Of a stretch of DNA of 64,000 nucleotides, positions 1 to 8,736 are shown piece by piece. Numbering within the stretch: the first letter of the stretch is position 1; each line of letters opens with the position of its first letter. The notes beneath the pieces were generated by a model. The model had not been told where the DNA came from and made no database searches. It saw nothing but the letters and a program-made list of their open reading frames with translations. The stretch is from Dyadobacter sediminis (lineage in GTDB: Bacteria > Bacteroidota > Bacteroidia > Cytophagales > Spirosomataceae): NCBI RefSeq assembly GCF_005860765.1, contig NZ_VCEI01000021.1, positions 868,001-932,000 of the forward strand, read 5' to 3'. The translations under genes were made by a program, and so were the position numbers.

Positions 1-945
1 CCATTTGGTACGAAGCCCGGTCAGGATGTATTCGTTTGTCTGGTCAGCGGAGGTCAGAATTTCTGTTGTAGCCGGAATGGTTTCATTCTGAATGGCCTGC
101 AGATATTTTGCATTGTTTGAAATATTGTACTGCCTGCTGCTTCCGTTATAGGAATGCGCACTCGGGCCAATGCCGAGATACGGACGCTGCTTCCAGTAAG
201 AACTGTTATGCCGGCTGTATTGCTGAATGCGTGCAAAGTTGGAAATTTCGTATTGTTCGTAGCCATTTTCTGCCAGTGAACTTACAAGTATCTCAAACTG
301 CCTCGCCGCAAATTCTTCATCAATCGGTTTTATCTTGTTCTTTTTAAGCCAGTTTCCAAAAATCGTCTGCGGTTCAATCGTCAGGCAGTACGCCGAAATG
401 TGCGTAACATCCAGGTCGGAAGCTTTCCGGATGTCTTCCAGTAAAATACTGTGATCCGAAGCTGGAATGGCATAAATCAGGTCAATGGAAATATTCGTAA
501 TCCCTGAATCCTGCGCAATCCGGACACATTCTCCAGCCTCGGAAGCCGAATGTACGCGATTCAGAAATTGCAGATGCGGCTCATGAAAAGACTGTATGCC
601 GATGCTCAATCGATTTATGCCGGCTCTTTTAAGCTGTTCTGTTTTTTCCTGATCCAGATCGTCCGGGTTTGCTTCCAGCGTGATTTCCGCATCAGGAGCA
701 ACGGTAAAGTTTTTATAAACGGCATTCAGTATGCTGTTCAGCTGTGGTTCCGTCAGCAAAGACGGCGTACCTCCGCCAAAATAAATCGTTTCCACATACG
801 GGTCAGCTAAATAATGCTTCTGCAATTCCATTTCGGAAACAATCGCTTCAGTCATCGCCTGCTTTCCCGAAGTATTGGTACTGAAATGAAAATCACAATA
901 ATGACAAGCCTGTCTGCAAAACGGTATATGAATGTATAAATGCAT
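1..945 (-). CDS. hemW: HemW-type radical SAM protein, 3' end outside window
   Basis: Translated from the minus strand, the first 315 residues are present and the frame is still open at the window edge. It starts MHLYIHIPFC and carries the radical SAM cluster motif C10-x3-C14-x2-C17 followed by DFHFS, then a GGGTPS SAM-binding motif near residue 68. The YCDF context is typical of HemW, the heme chaperone once called oxygen-independent coproporphyrinogen oxidase-like, and not of HemN. The known role of HemW is binding heme and passing it to respiratory enzymes. The start ATG directly follows the TAA stop of the TonB receptor (TAAATG), so translation is probably coupled. Family assignment is firm; the C-terminal domain cannot be seen here. 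Confidence 0.9.
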   Translation of the reverse strand, partial: MHLYIHIPFCRQACHYCDFHFSTNTSGKQAMTEAIVSEMELQKHYLADPYVETIYFGGGTPSLLTEPQLNSILNAVYKNFTVAPDAEITLEANPDDLDQEKTEQLKRAGINRLSIGIQSFHEPHLQFLNRVHSASEAGECVRIAQDSGITNISIDLIYAIPASDHSILLEDIRKASDLDVTHISAYCLTIEPQTIFGNWLKKNKIKPIDEEFAARQFEILVSSLAENGYEQYEISNFARIQQYSRHNSSYWKQRPYLGIGPSAHSYNGSSRQYNISNNAKYLQAIQNETIPATTEILTSADQTNEYILTGLRTKW

Positions 946-3024
946 TTATCTTGAATTTTTCTGCCATTCCCAGCCGATCTTCACACCTGCCCAGATGTTA
1001 TCTTTTGGAGCCGCATTGTAATAACGGTTTCCGAACGCATTCAGGTCGTAGCCAAGGCTGTAAATGCCGGCATGCACTTTTTCGGCCGAGGCGGACAATT
1101 CGCTGTAAAGGTGTTGTCCCCAGCTTTTTTTCCAGCTTACGCGTGCAATCCATTGGTTGTAAGGCGTATTTTTAACCGTATTGGCATCGTTCAGGTAAAA
1201 TGAACTTCCGCTTTGATACGTAACAAATGCTGAAATCCCGAATTTGAACAACGCATCCAGACCGGTACTTTGTGAAAATCTTGGAATGCCCGGAATGAGT
1301 TTTCCGCTGAGGTCCACTTCTGCCTGCTGAAAGTTTTCGAAAGTATAACGCGTGTAAGTTCCAGTATTCCAAAGCCGCAGCGACAAAGGATTCTGATAGC
1401 CCGAAAGAATATCATAAGCCAGTGTCCATTCCATTCCTTTCTGCCTGGTTTTTCCTGCATTGATAAAATACTCGGCTCCGCCTTCGTTGGTTCTTCTGAC
1501 AATGGTTTCTTTAAGCCCGAAATGATAAAGGCTGATTTCTCCGGTGATGAATTTTCCTGTTTTCCGGATGCCGACTTCTGTGTTGATCCCTCTTTCCGCT
1601 TCCAGGTCTTTGCGGAACCCGCCGGCCGAAGGACGAACTTCCTGCAAGGTCGGAGGTGAAAAACCGCCGCTGTACGAAGCGGTAACCGCCCAGTTTTTTG
1701 CAATGATTTTGTTGGCTGCAAAGCGCGGAATGAATATGCCGTCAAACGTGCGCTGATCCTTGTTATACGGCAGTGCAAAAAAGCGTTCGTATTTGTATCT
1801 TGATGTGTTATAGCTCAAACCTGCGCTAACTGTGAGGTCTGAAAAAAGAACAGCTTCGAGCTGACTGAATACGGAAAGGTTTGCTGTGCGGATATCTTCA
1901 ACGGTCTGTTGTTTGTCCGGAGTGCCTCCGATATTGTCGTAATTGCGTTGCGCCGATTTGCTGAACTGCCATTCAAATCCGGTTGTCCAGTTGGTTTTCA
2001 CATTTCCGATCTGCGAACGGTTCTGCCAGAAATTTCTGCCGCCCACACCTTGCTCATCTCTTTTTTCATAATTGGAAATAAAAGGATTGGCAAAGTCGGT
2101 ATAAGTCAGATAAAGTGCAGTGGACTGCGTCCAGTTGTCGGAAAGCTGTAACGTGTAATTTCCGCCGAGCAAGGCAAGTTTGGTATAAATGGCGGCTTGC
2201 TGGGCTTCGCTACCCGGAAGCGTTGCAGTAGGCTGTCTGGCCAGCTTTGGATTAGTCTGATATTGGGCCAGCGTAATGCCGCCGGGCGTTTGGTAATAAA
2301 GGTCGGAATACATGCCGAGCAAGGACAAAGTTCCTTTTTCCCCGATTCGGGAAGAAGAAGTAAGCCGTATTGCATCGCGCGCCATCGCGCTGTGATTGCG
2401 GTATCCGTCCTGTTCGCTATGCCCGTACTGAATGGAAATATCGCCGATCTGCATCGTGGAATTACGATTCTGGAAACCATACTTGCCGAAACTGACGCTT
2501 TGTTCAAAACGGTTCATGGCTTCATTGTCCGGATGGCTTTGCATGAGTACGACTCCGCCAGTTCCCGCTCCGTACAGGCTGCTTCCCGGACCTTTGATGA
2601 TTTCCATCCGCTGTACCGCGTTGTAATCCAGTGAATTCAGAGGCGTATTGCCGCTTGCATCCGTAAAAGGAATGCCGTTCCAGTAAAACTTGACATTCCT
2701 GACCCCGAAAGGCGAGCGGATCAGGCTTCCGCGAACGGAAAAGCGGTAACTGCCCGGCGAACGTTCTTCCATTCTTACACCCGGAATGGCATTCACCGCA
2801 TTGGCCCATGTAACGGGTGAAAATCTTTCCAGCGATCTGGACGAGATCAGTCCGACCGTTGCCGTTGTGGACAAAAGGTTTGTCTTAGTTTCAAATGCAT
2901 TGACCGTCACCTCGTTCAGGTTTTGCGTTTGCAGCGTATCACTACTTTGCGCAGCTGCTGATTCGGGACAAAAAACATTTAAACAGACTGTAAAAAGGGC
3001 AGGAACGTAAAATTTAAGCATCAT
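946..3024 (-). CDS. TonB-dependent outer-membrane receptor
   Basis: A 692-residue protein with an N-terminal signal peptide (cleavage near AAAQSS, residue 26), a plug domain (about residues 35-160, with the typical stretches NAIPGVRMEER, RGSLIRSPFG and EIIKGPGSSLYGAG) and a long beta-barrel ending in an aromatic-rich strand (WAGVKIGWEWQ). It lacks the N-terminal carboxypeptidase-like domain of SusC-type receptors, so it resembles small-ligand (siderophore, heme or vitamin) receptors. Such proteins import ligands across the outer membrane with energy from TonB-ExbBD. The immediately following hemW gene hints at a heme or iron link, but the substrate cannot be read from the sequence. The start has two tandem ATG codons. 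Confidence 0.9.
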   Translation of the reverse strand: MMLKFYVPALFTVCLNVFCPESAAAQSSDTLQTQNLNEVTVNAFETKTNLLSTTATVGLISSRSLERFSPVTWANAVNAIPGVRMEERSPGSYRFSVRGSLIRSPFGVRNVKFYWNGIPFTDASGNTPLNSLDYNAVQRMEIIKGPGSSLYGAGTGGVVLMQSHPDNEAMNRFEQSVSFGKYGFQNRNSTMQIGDISIQYGHSEQDGYRNHSAMARDAIRLTSSSRIGEKGTLSLLGMYSDLYYQTPGGITLAQYQTNPKLARQPTATLPGSEAQQAAIYTKLALLGGNYTLQLSDNWTQSTALYLTYTDFANPFISNYEKRDEQGVGGRNFWQNRSQIGNVKTNWTTGFEWQFSKSAQRNYDNIGGTPDKQQTVEDIRTANLSVFSQLEAVLFSDLTVSAGLSYNTSRYKYERFFALPYNKDQRTFDGIFIPRFAANKIIAKNWAVTASYSGGFSPPTLQEVRPSAGGFRKDLEAERGINTEVGIRKTGKFITGEISLYHFGLKETIVRRTNEGGAEYFINAGKTRQKGMEWTLAYDILSGYQNPLSLRLWNTGTYTRYTFENFQQAEVDLSGKLIPGIPRFSQSTGLDALFKFGISAFVTYQSGSSFYLNDANTVKNTPYNQWIARVSWKKSWGQHLYSELSASAEKVHAGIYSLGYDLNAFGNRYYNAAPKDNIWAGVKIGWEWQKNSR

Positions 3025-3262
3025 AATAAAAAACAGGAATCAATAATTTCAAATCAGAAAATCAAGGAAAAAGGGAACAGGAAAAATCCATAACGAGTTG
3101 GTTTGCCAGTTTGGTTTCATAAATGCATGTCAAAAACATTTTTAATTCTTTGAGCATAATTTTCTACAAATGAAAAGTGTCGTGACGTATAATGGTCTGG
3201 TAAGATTTTTGTACCGGAAACAACAAATCATCTATACCAAATAACAATAACTATTACCTGCT

Positions 3263-3721
3263 ATGAAAAGAATCAACCTAATGGTGGCTGCAATACTTGC
3301 ATCCGGAATGCTGACACTGAACAGTTGCTCGGAAAAGACCAAAGATTCCGCCGAGGAAACCGTGGAAGAAGCCAAAAATGACATGGACGAAAACGTTTCC
3401 GAAGCAAATGCGGACATCAAAGACGCGGGCAACGATTTTGAAGCAAAAGTAAAAGAAGACAAGGAATCCCTGAAAGCCGACATTAACGAAGCAATCAGCA
3501 AGCTCGACAAAAAAATAGAAGATGCCGATGCCAAGATGGAAAAAGCGACTGACAAGGAAAAAGCAAAATGGCAGGAACGCAAAAAAGAAATGAACGAAGA
3601 AAAAGCTGAACTAAAGGCTTCTCTGGAAAATACACAGGCAGAAACTGCTGAAAAATGGGATGCTTTCAAAGCGGAAACCAAAGAAAAAATTGCAAGAGCC
3701 AAGGCGGATCTAAAAGATTAA
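3263..3721 (+). CDS. Small coiled-coil lipoprotein, function unknown
   Basis: A 152-residue protein with a short hydrophobic leader ending in a lipobox-like LTLNSC (Cys22). Everything after it is a highly charged helix rich in Glu, Lys, Asp and Ala, with heptad-like spacing and no hydrophobic segment, so it is probably a lipid-anchored extended coiled coil in the periplasm. Similar proteins in Bacteroidota are usually labelled hypothetical or YtxH/apolipoprotein-like; I infer no function. It stands alone, with a strong stem-loop terminator 19 bases downstream. A long antisense frame over the same stretch is a composition artefact. Confidence 0.75.
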   Translation: MKRINLMVAAILASGMLTLNSCSEKTKDSAEETVEEAKNDMDENVSEANADIKDAGNDFEAKVKEDKESLKADINEAISKLDKKIEDADAKMEKATDKEKAKWQERKKEMNEEKAELKASLENTQAETAEKWDAFKAETKEKIARAKADLKD

Positions 3722-3739
3722 CAAGCTACTTGTAAAACA

Positions 3740-3774
3740 AAAATGCTCCGGCATATCCTGCCCGGAGCATTTTT
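3740..3774 (+). terminator. Rho-independent terminator after the coiled-coil lipoprotein
   Basis: A 12-bp perfect stem (aaaatgctccgg at 3740-3751, ccggagcatttt at 3762-3773) with a 10-base loop. The A-tract on one side and T-tract on the other make it usable from both strands, so it may also serve the minus-strand ctlX gene ending at 3797. Confidence 0.85.
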
Positions 3775-3796
3775 GTTTGATAGGCGAATGCAAATG

Positions 3797-4741
3797 CTAT
3801 TTCAAAGGAAGGTGAATTTCTGTCAGCATGCACCGCGCAGAACCGCCTCCGTTTTCTTCAATATAGGATAAATCGGTATGCAGCAGCCGACCATATTCGC
3901 TCAGTATTTCTTTCTGTTTTTTGGTAAGAGAATGATAAGCCTGCGTGGACATAACCAGAAATTTGTCGGATCGATTGTTTTTTACAAACAGCATATTGCC
4001 TGCAAAGTGACGGACTTGTTCCAGTGAAATTTCAATGATGAATTTTTTGGTCTCTTCCAGCGCAGCCCGTACAAGCTGCCTTTCGTCCGGATCTTTAATA
4101 GCTTCGAGGCAAATGACCGCAAAAATATCGCCGATGCACATCAGTACATTGGTATGGTAAACCGGCAGGTCATTTTCATCGGATGCAGAAAAGGAAACAA
4201 TTTCGTAACCCATTGCTTCTGCGAAGGCGCTGAGGACTTCCGGATGCGTGCGTGGTGAAATACAGGCATATGCAATTTTATAACGCCGGTCCAGCACCAT
4301 ACTTCCGGTTCCTTCCAGATATTTTCCTTCCGCTTCAAAATGAGTCAGATCAATGATTTCTTCCATCTTGAAATCATTGCCCAGTTTATCAATAATGTCC
4401 ATTCTGCGTTCCGTCCGGCGGTTTTCCGCCATCATCGGATAAAGGACTACTTTCCCGCTTTGATGAAAAGAAACCCAGTTGTTGGAAAAAACGGCATCCG
4501 GACGGTAAGCATCATCCTTGTCGTCAAAAACGTGAAGCTCGATACCGGCAATCCGGAGCTGTTTGATCATCAGTTCAAATTCATCATCAGCCGTATTGGA
4601 AGTAGTATTTTCCGATGGTTTGTGCTGAAACCCGTTGCTGTCGGCAGTCTCCGGATTAAAGCCAAACTGCGCCGGCCTGATCATCATCATTCGGGAAGTT
4701 GACTGAGGCTGGTTCTGGACAGATGAAGTGATTACGCGCAT
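3797..4741 (-). CDS. ctlX: CtlX-type citrulline hydrolase, amidinotransferase fold
   Basis: A 314-residue member of the amidinotransferase/arginine deiminase superfamily. Visible motifs are PDAVFSNNW (81-89), EGTGS (143-147), a catalytic His in VYHTNV (His196) and the nucleophilic Cys304 in GGGSARCMLTE. It matches the CtlX family, in which the Francisella enzyme is a citrulline ureidase converting citrulline to ornithine, CO2 and ammonia. It lies 55 bases downstream of a second, arginine-deiminase-like gene on the same strand, so the two probably share a transcript and act in sequence. The fold and nucleophile are seen directly; the exact substrate is inferred from family and context, and another guanidino or ureido compound is possible. 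Confidence 0.8.
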   Translation of the reverse strand: MRVITSSVQNQPQSTSRMMMIRPAQFGFNPETADSNGFQHKPSENTTSNTADDEFELMIKQLRIAGIELHVFDDKDDAYRPDAVFSNNWVSFHQSGKVVLYPMMAENRRTERRMDIIDKLGNDFKMEEIIDLTHFEAEGKYLEGTGSMVLDRRYKIAYACISPRTHPEVLSAFAEAMGYEIVSFSASDENDLPVYHTNVLMCIGDIFAVICLEAIKDPDERQLVRAALEETKKFIIEISLEQVRHFAGNMLFVKNNRSDKFLVMSTQAYHSLTKKQKEILSEYGRLLHTDLSYIEENGGGSARCMLTEIHLPLK

Positions 4742-4796
4742 GGCAAGGAGTTAAAGTTATATGGCAATTTACAACTGAATTATTGCGATTGCAATA

Positions 4797-6251
4797 TTAT
4801 AATTCCCGCAGAACCGGCATGCTCATGCAATGCGAGCCGCCTCTTGCCCGGGAAAGTTCGGCAGAAGCAAGCGTAATAAAAGTGTCGGTCAGTGAATCGG
4901 GCGACAAGCGGTCATTTTCAAATTCGTTCAGAAGATTTTCCGCACTGATGATCCGGAACCCTTCTTTGCGGAATGCTTCCAGTGTTTTATCATTCCGGTC
5001 GTAGCCAATGACAACGCCGTCTTTCAGGGCAAGCAGGTTGCAGGAATCCGTCCATTGTTCGCGTTCGCCGTAAGGAAATTCATTGTTGCCGGAATAAATA
5101 AAACGCACTTTTTCCGTTGAGCCCAGGTCTTCCGTACTGATACTGGAAAGCAGATCTTCCAGGTTTTCTATTTCAATCGGCGTTTGTTCCTGACCTTTTA
5201 CAAACTGAAGAATCCGCAGTTCCTTGTTCGTGTTTTCCGGACCGAAAAAATGCAGCACGTCTTTCTTTCTTGCCTCGTCGCCAAGCCTTGCAAGCGAACC
5301 CAGCAGCACCCAGACATTCTTTTTAACTTGTGTAAAAATCGTATCGATATGCATGTAATCCCTTTTTTTAGGAATTTTCACGATCGTGATTTTTTTTACA
5401 ACATCTTTTTGAAACAACAGTTTCATGACTTGCTGTGCAGCATAAACCGAAGTCCGTTCGCTGCATCCGATGAGCAAATGATCGGGTGAAACCATCATGA
5501 CATCTCCGCCTTCCAGCGTACAGCGGTGATAATCGCTTGCCTTTTCCTCATCCGGCAACAGAAAATGGTGTTCGTTTTCAGGAATTTCAATGATATTTTC
5601 CCTGATATGCGCAAACATCGGATGGTAAAAAAAGACAAACTGAGCCAAAATGGATTCGCGCGTACGCGCATTTTTGGCCGGTTTGTTGAGCAGAAGATGA
5701 TTGTTGATCACAATGCCGATATCCCGCATGAAAATCAGGTTTGGCAATGGCGCAAAAAGCATTTTTTCACCGGAATAGGCGCCTGAAATAAATATTTTTG
5801 CAAGTTCGTCCGCATCGTATCCGTTCAGTTCTTCCTGCACGCGGTACGAACACCGTTCAATGCCGCAGATTGCAGCCGTTAATTTGGTCCTTACACTTTC
5901 ATTTTCCAGGATTTCGGCCAGTAATTTCTGTATATCAATGACATAGTCGGAATTAAAGTAATTTTCGGACCCCGGAATGTAAAAGGAACGCGATGCATCC
6001 TGATCAATCTGCGCGAGTTTGCCCTTGATTTTTCCGGGATCAAGAAATGAAAGGAGGATTTTGACATAGTAATCGTATTCTTTCCTGCGCATGGTATCCA
6101 GATGCACAATGTCCTCAAAAAGCCAGTCCTGAGCCTTGCTGGGCACTACTTTCCCGAGGCCGCCGTCGGGACTGTGAATTAGAAGCCTTTTCAAAGTGCC
6201 GGTTTCGGACGAAACATGTATGGTTGGGTTTGTTGATTTATCGGTAAGCAT
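4797..6251 (-). CDS. Arginine deiminase family protein
   Basis: A 484-residue protein with the full set of arginine deiminase motifs: PNLIFMRD (170-177), LEGGD (246-250), SERTS (264-268), HIDTIFTQV with His301 and Asp303, and the nucleophile Cys475 in GGSHCMSMP. Arginine deiminase hydrolyses arginine to citrulline and ammonia in the cytoplasm. It is longer than classical enzymes of about 410 residues, the extra length lying mostly between residues 60 and 165 and near residues 370-400. No ornithine carbamoyltransferase or carbamate kinase gene is near; instead the next gene is ctlX. The leader of about 258 bases to the divergent sufC gene contains a 7-of-8 match to a minus-strand -7 element near 6279. 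Confidence 0.85.
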   Translation of the reverse strand: MLTDKSTNPTIHVSSETGTLKRLLIHSPDGGLGKVVPSKAQDWLFEDIVHLDTMRRKEYDYYVKILLSFLDPGKIKGKLAQIDQDASRSFYIPGSENYFNSDYVIDIQKLLAEILENESVRTKLTAAICGIERCSYRVQEELNGYDADELAKIFISGAYSGEKMLFAPLPNLIFMRDIGIVINNHLLLNKPAKNARTRESILAQFVFFYHPMFAHIRENIIEIPENEHHFLLPDEEKASDYHRCTLEGGDVMMVSPDHLLIGCSERTSVYAAQQVMKLLFQKDVVKKITIVKIPKKRDYMHIDTIFTQVKKNVWVLLGSLARLGDEARKKDVLHFFGPENTNKELRILQFVKGQEQTPIEIENLEDLLSSISTEDLGSTEKVRFIYSGNNEFPYGEREQWTDSCNLLALKDGVVIGYDRNDKTLEAFRKEGFRIISAENLLNEFENDRLSPDSLTDTFITLASAELSRARGGSHCMSMPVLREL

Positions 6252-6460
6252 AATGAGATGGAGTAAGTCGCCTGGCTACAAAGTAAATGCTTTATATTTT
6301 AATAAGCAGAAAGCGTCCGGTTGCATGTACAACCCCGTATAAATCACTTATATAAATATGCTTTAACCGGGAACAACAAGCACTGCAAATCGGTTGTAAG
6401 ATATAGATGGCAATAGGCTCCGGGCTTAACGGCTCATTTTCTTTTACGCTCAAAGCGTGT

Positions 6461-6468
6461 TACTTTTG
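6461..6468 (+). promoter_or_regulatory. Putative -7 promoter element of the suf operon
   Basis: The sequence tacttttg matches the Bacteroidota -7 consensus TAnnTTTG exactly and lies 42 bases before the sufC start. No clear TTTG element is seen 19-21 bases upstream (the region is tttt-rich at 6437-6445). Confidence 0.5.
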
Positions 6469-6509
6469 CGGTAAATTACCACGAACTATATCTTAAGTAT
6501 AAATTAATT

Positions 6510-7268
6510 ATGCTCTCTATTAATGAATTACGTGCCTCTATAGAAGGTAAGGAAATATTAAAAGGCATCAACCTGGAAATCAAGCCGGGTGAAGTGCACG
6601 CCATTATGGGCCCCAACGGTTCAGGAAAAAGCACATTGGCTTCGGTTCTTGCGGGAAGAGAGGAATATGAGGTAACAGGAGGAACGGTGGTTTTTGACGG
6701 AAAAGAAATTCTGGATATGGCTCCTGAAGAAAGGGCCGCAGAAGGAATTTTTCTTGCATTCCAGTATCCTGTGGAAATTCCGGGTGTTACAACAATCAAT
6801 TTTCTGAAAACGGCCGTAAACGAAATCCGTAAATATAAAGGGGAAAGCCCGCTGGATGCTGCACAGTTCCTGAAAATGGTCCGTGAAAAGGCTAAGCTGG
6901 TGAGCATGAACGATTCGCTTCTCAAACGTGCGCTGAACGAAGGTTTTTCAGGCGGAGAGAAAAAAAGAAATGAAATTTTCCAGATGGCGGTTCTGGAACC
7001 GAAGCTCGCCATTCTGGATGAAACCGATTCCGGACTGGACATTGATGCGCTTCGGATTGTGGCGGAAGGCGTGAATTCACTTCGTTCTCCGGACCGCTCC
7101 GCCATCGTTGTAACGCACTATCAGCGTCTGCTGGATTACATTGTGCCGGATTATGTACATGTTCTTTACAAAGGAAGAATTGTAAAATCGGGAACAAAGG
7201 AACTGGCGTTTGAGCTGGAAGAAAAAGGTTACGACTGGATCAAGGCCGAAGTGGAAGCTGTTGGTTAA
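6510..7268 (+). CDS. sufC: Fe-S assembly ATPase SufC
   Basis: A 252-residue ABC-type ATPase with Walker A GPNGSGKS (34-41), signature FSGGE (146-150), Walker B LAILDE (166-171) and D-loop SGLD (174-177). The spacing and the FSGGEKKRNE signature are characteristic of SufC, the soluble ATPase of the SufBC2D iron-sulfur scaffold. It is the first gene of the operon; sufB, which usually precedes sufC in Bacteroidota, is not here. The upstream neighbour is the divergent arginine deiminase gene, so the operon begins with sufC under its own promoter. Confidence 0.97.
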   Translation: MLSINELRASIEGKEILKGINLEIKPGEVHAIMGPNGSGKSTLASVLAGREEYEVTGGTVVFDGKEILDMAPEERAAEGIFLAFQYPVEIPGVTTINFLKTAVNEIRKYKGESPLDAAQFLKMVREKAKLVSMNDSLLKRALNEGFSGGEKKRNEIFQMAVLEPKLAILDETDSGLDIDALRIVAEGVNSLRSPDRSAIVVTHYQRLLDYIVPDYVHVLYKGRIVKSGTKELAFELEEKGYDWIKAEVEAVG

Positions 7269-7326
7269 GAAATCATGTTACCGGTTTTTGTGAACAGGTT
7301 TCCTGATACTAAATATTATTACCTCA

Positions 7327-8646
7327 ATGAGTAACGAAACAATAGATTTAAAGACAAGGCTGGTTACCGACTTTTACGCCCGTGAATCGGTAATGAACGG
7401 CGAAGCTTCTTCCGCATTTCATCAGAAAAAGCGCGCTGCTCTGGCCGAGTTCGATCAGTTGGGTTTCCCGACCACCAGAAACGAAGAATGGAAATACAGC
7501 AATGTAAAAGACCTGACCAGCGTTTTGTACAACTTCAATGCGGGCAGTTCCATTACGACGGCCGATCTGGAAGACCTCAGAATTCCTTCGCAGGAAGCCA
7601 ATATCCTGTATTTCATAAACGGGCATTACAACGCGGATCTTTCCGTACTGGTATCTGCCGCCAGTCAGATCATTATCGATTCTTTACAGGAAGCTTACAA
7701 AAAGGATCCTGTTCTTGTCAATACTTATTTCAATGAGCTGGTAGAAGACGAAAAGGATGCATTTACGGCATTGAATACCGCTTTTGCACACGACGGCGTA
7801 TTTATCCATATTCCTGATAACCAGACTGTGGAGCATCCGGTTATTCTTCGCTTCATCAGTGATGCAAGAATTCAGAATGTCGGAAGCCAGCCGCGGAACA
7901 TTATTGCAGTAGGCCGAAATGCACATGTGAAAGTAGCGGAAGCTTACAGAACACTTGGAAACGAACGTTCATTTACGAATACGGTGACGGAAATTTTTGT
8001 CAGTGAAGATGCAGGCGTTGAATATTACAAGGTTCAGAATGAAAGTGAAAACGCTTATCATATCGGAACTACGAAGGTGAAAATGCTGGACCGTTCGCAG
8101 TTTTATTCCGGAACGGTTACACTGAACGGCCGTTTTACCCGCAATAACCTGAACATCATTCTGGACGGAGAACGCTGCGAAGCGCATATGTACGGTTTGT
8201 ACTTCCCGGACGGAACGCAGCATGTGGATAACCATACGGTTGCAGATCACAGAAAGCCTAACTCTGAAAGCAATGAATTGTATAAAGGAATTCTGAGAGA
8301 CCGGTCGAAAGGCGTTTTTAACGGAAAGATTTTTGTTCGTCCGGATGCACAGAAAACCAATGCTTTTCAGTCCTGTAAAAATATCGTGCTCTCCACAGAC
8401 GCAACCATGAACACGAAACCGCAGCTTGAAATATTTGCGGACGATGTAAAATGTTCACACGGAACCACAACCGGCCAGATCGACGAAGAAGCATTGTTTT
8501 ACATGCGTTCACGCGGAATTTCCCAGTCGGAAGCCATGGCGCTTTTAATGTTTGCCTTTTGCGCGGATGTGATTTCTCAAATCAGAATTGACTCAATCCG
8601 GGAATATCTGGAAGGTGTAATTGCAGAAAAACTGGCGTCAAAATAA
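7327..8646 (+). CDS. sufD: Fe-S assembly protein SufD
   Basis: A 439-residue protein with an N-terminal helical part (including the TTRNEEWKYSNV motif, about 40-60) and the right-handed beta-helix core of the SufB/SufD family, ending in the conserved CSHGTTTGQIDEEALFYMRSRG segment (broken here only for description) followed by a C-terminal helical domain. SufD pairs with SufB and SufC in the scaffold complex and is linked to iron acquisition. The length and the short C-terminal segment fit SufD, and the protein lacks the SufB N-terminus. It follows sufC by 58 bases and is followed by a strong stem-loop. Confidence 0.96.
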   Translation: MSNETIDLKTRLVTDFYARESVMNGEASSAFHQKKRAALAEFDQLGFPTTRNEEWKYSNVKDLTSVLYNFNAGSSITTADLEDLRIPSQEANILYFINGHYNADLSVLVSAASQIIIDSLQEAYKKDPVLVNTYFNELVEDEKDAFTALNTAFAHDGVFIHIPDNQTVEHPVILRFISDARIQNVGSQPRNIIAVGRNAHVKVAEAYRTLGNERSFTNTVTEIFVSEDAGVEYYKVQNESENAYHIGTTKVKMLDRSQFYSGTVTLNGRFTRNNLNIILDGERCEAHMYGLYFPDGTQHVDNHTVADHRKPNSESNELYKGILRDRSKGVFNGKIFVRPDAQKTNAFQSCKNIVLSTDATMNTKPQLEIFADDVKCSHGTTTGQIDEEALFYMRSRGISQSEAMALLMFAFCADVISQIRIDSIREYLEGVIAEKLASK

Positions 8647-8684
8647 TATATGCCGGCGAATGCGTGCCGGAAGGTTTTTATTGT

Positions 8685-8721
8685 AACCCAACCTTTGATT
8701 TTTCCGGGTTGGGTTTTTTTC
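8685..8721 (+). terminator. Intra-operon stem-loop with T-tract between sufD and sufS
   Basis: A 9-bp stem (aacccaacc at 8685-8693, ggttgggtt at 8707-8715) followed by a run of T reaching 8720. A smaller stem (ccggc/gccgg, about 8652-8670) precedes it. It has the form of a Rho-independent terminator, yet sufS starts only 16 bases later, so it should reduce and separate transcription of the downstream genes. A near-match to the -7 consensus (aacctttg, 8690-8697) lies inside the hairpin. Confidence 0.7.
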
Positions 8722-8736
8722 TAAAACAGAATTCAA

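Noticed and set aside
3232..3702. A 156-codon Ser-rich frame opposite the coiled-coil lipoprotein
   Set aside because: Produced by the Glu/Lys/Ala bias of the real gene; no signal or motif of its own.
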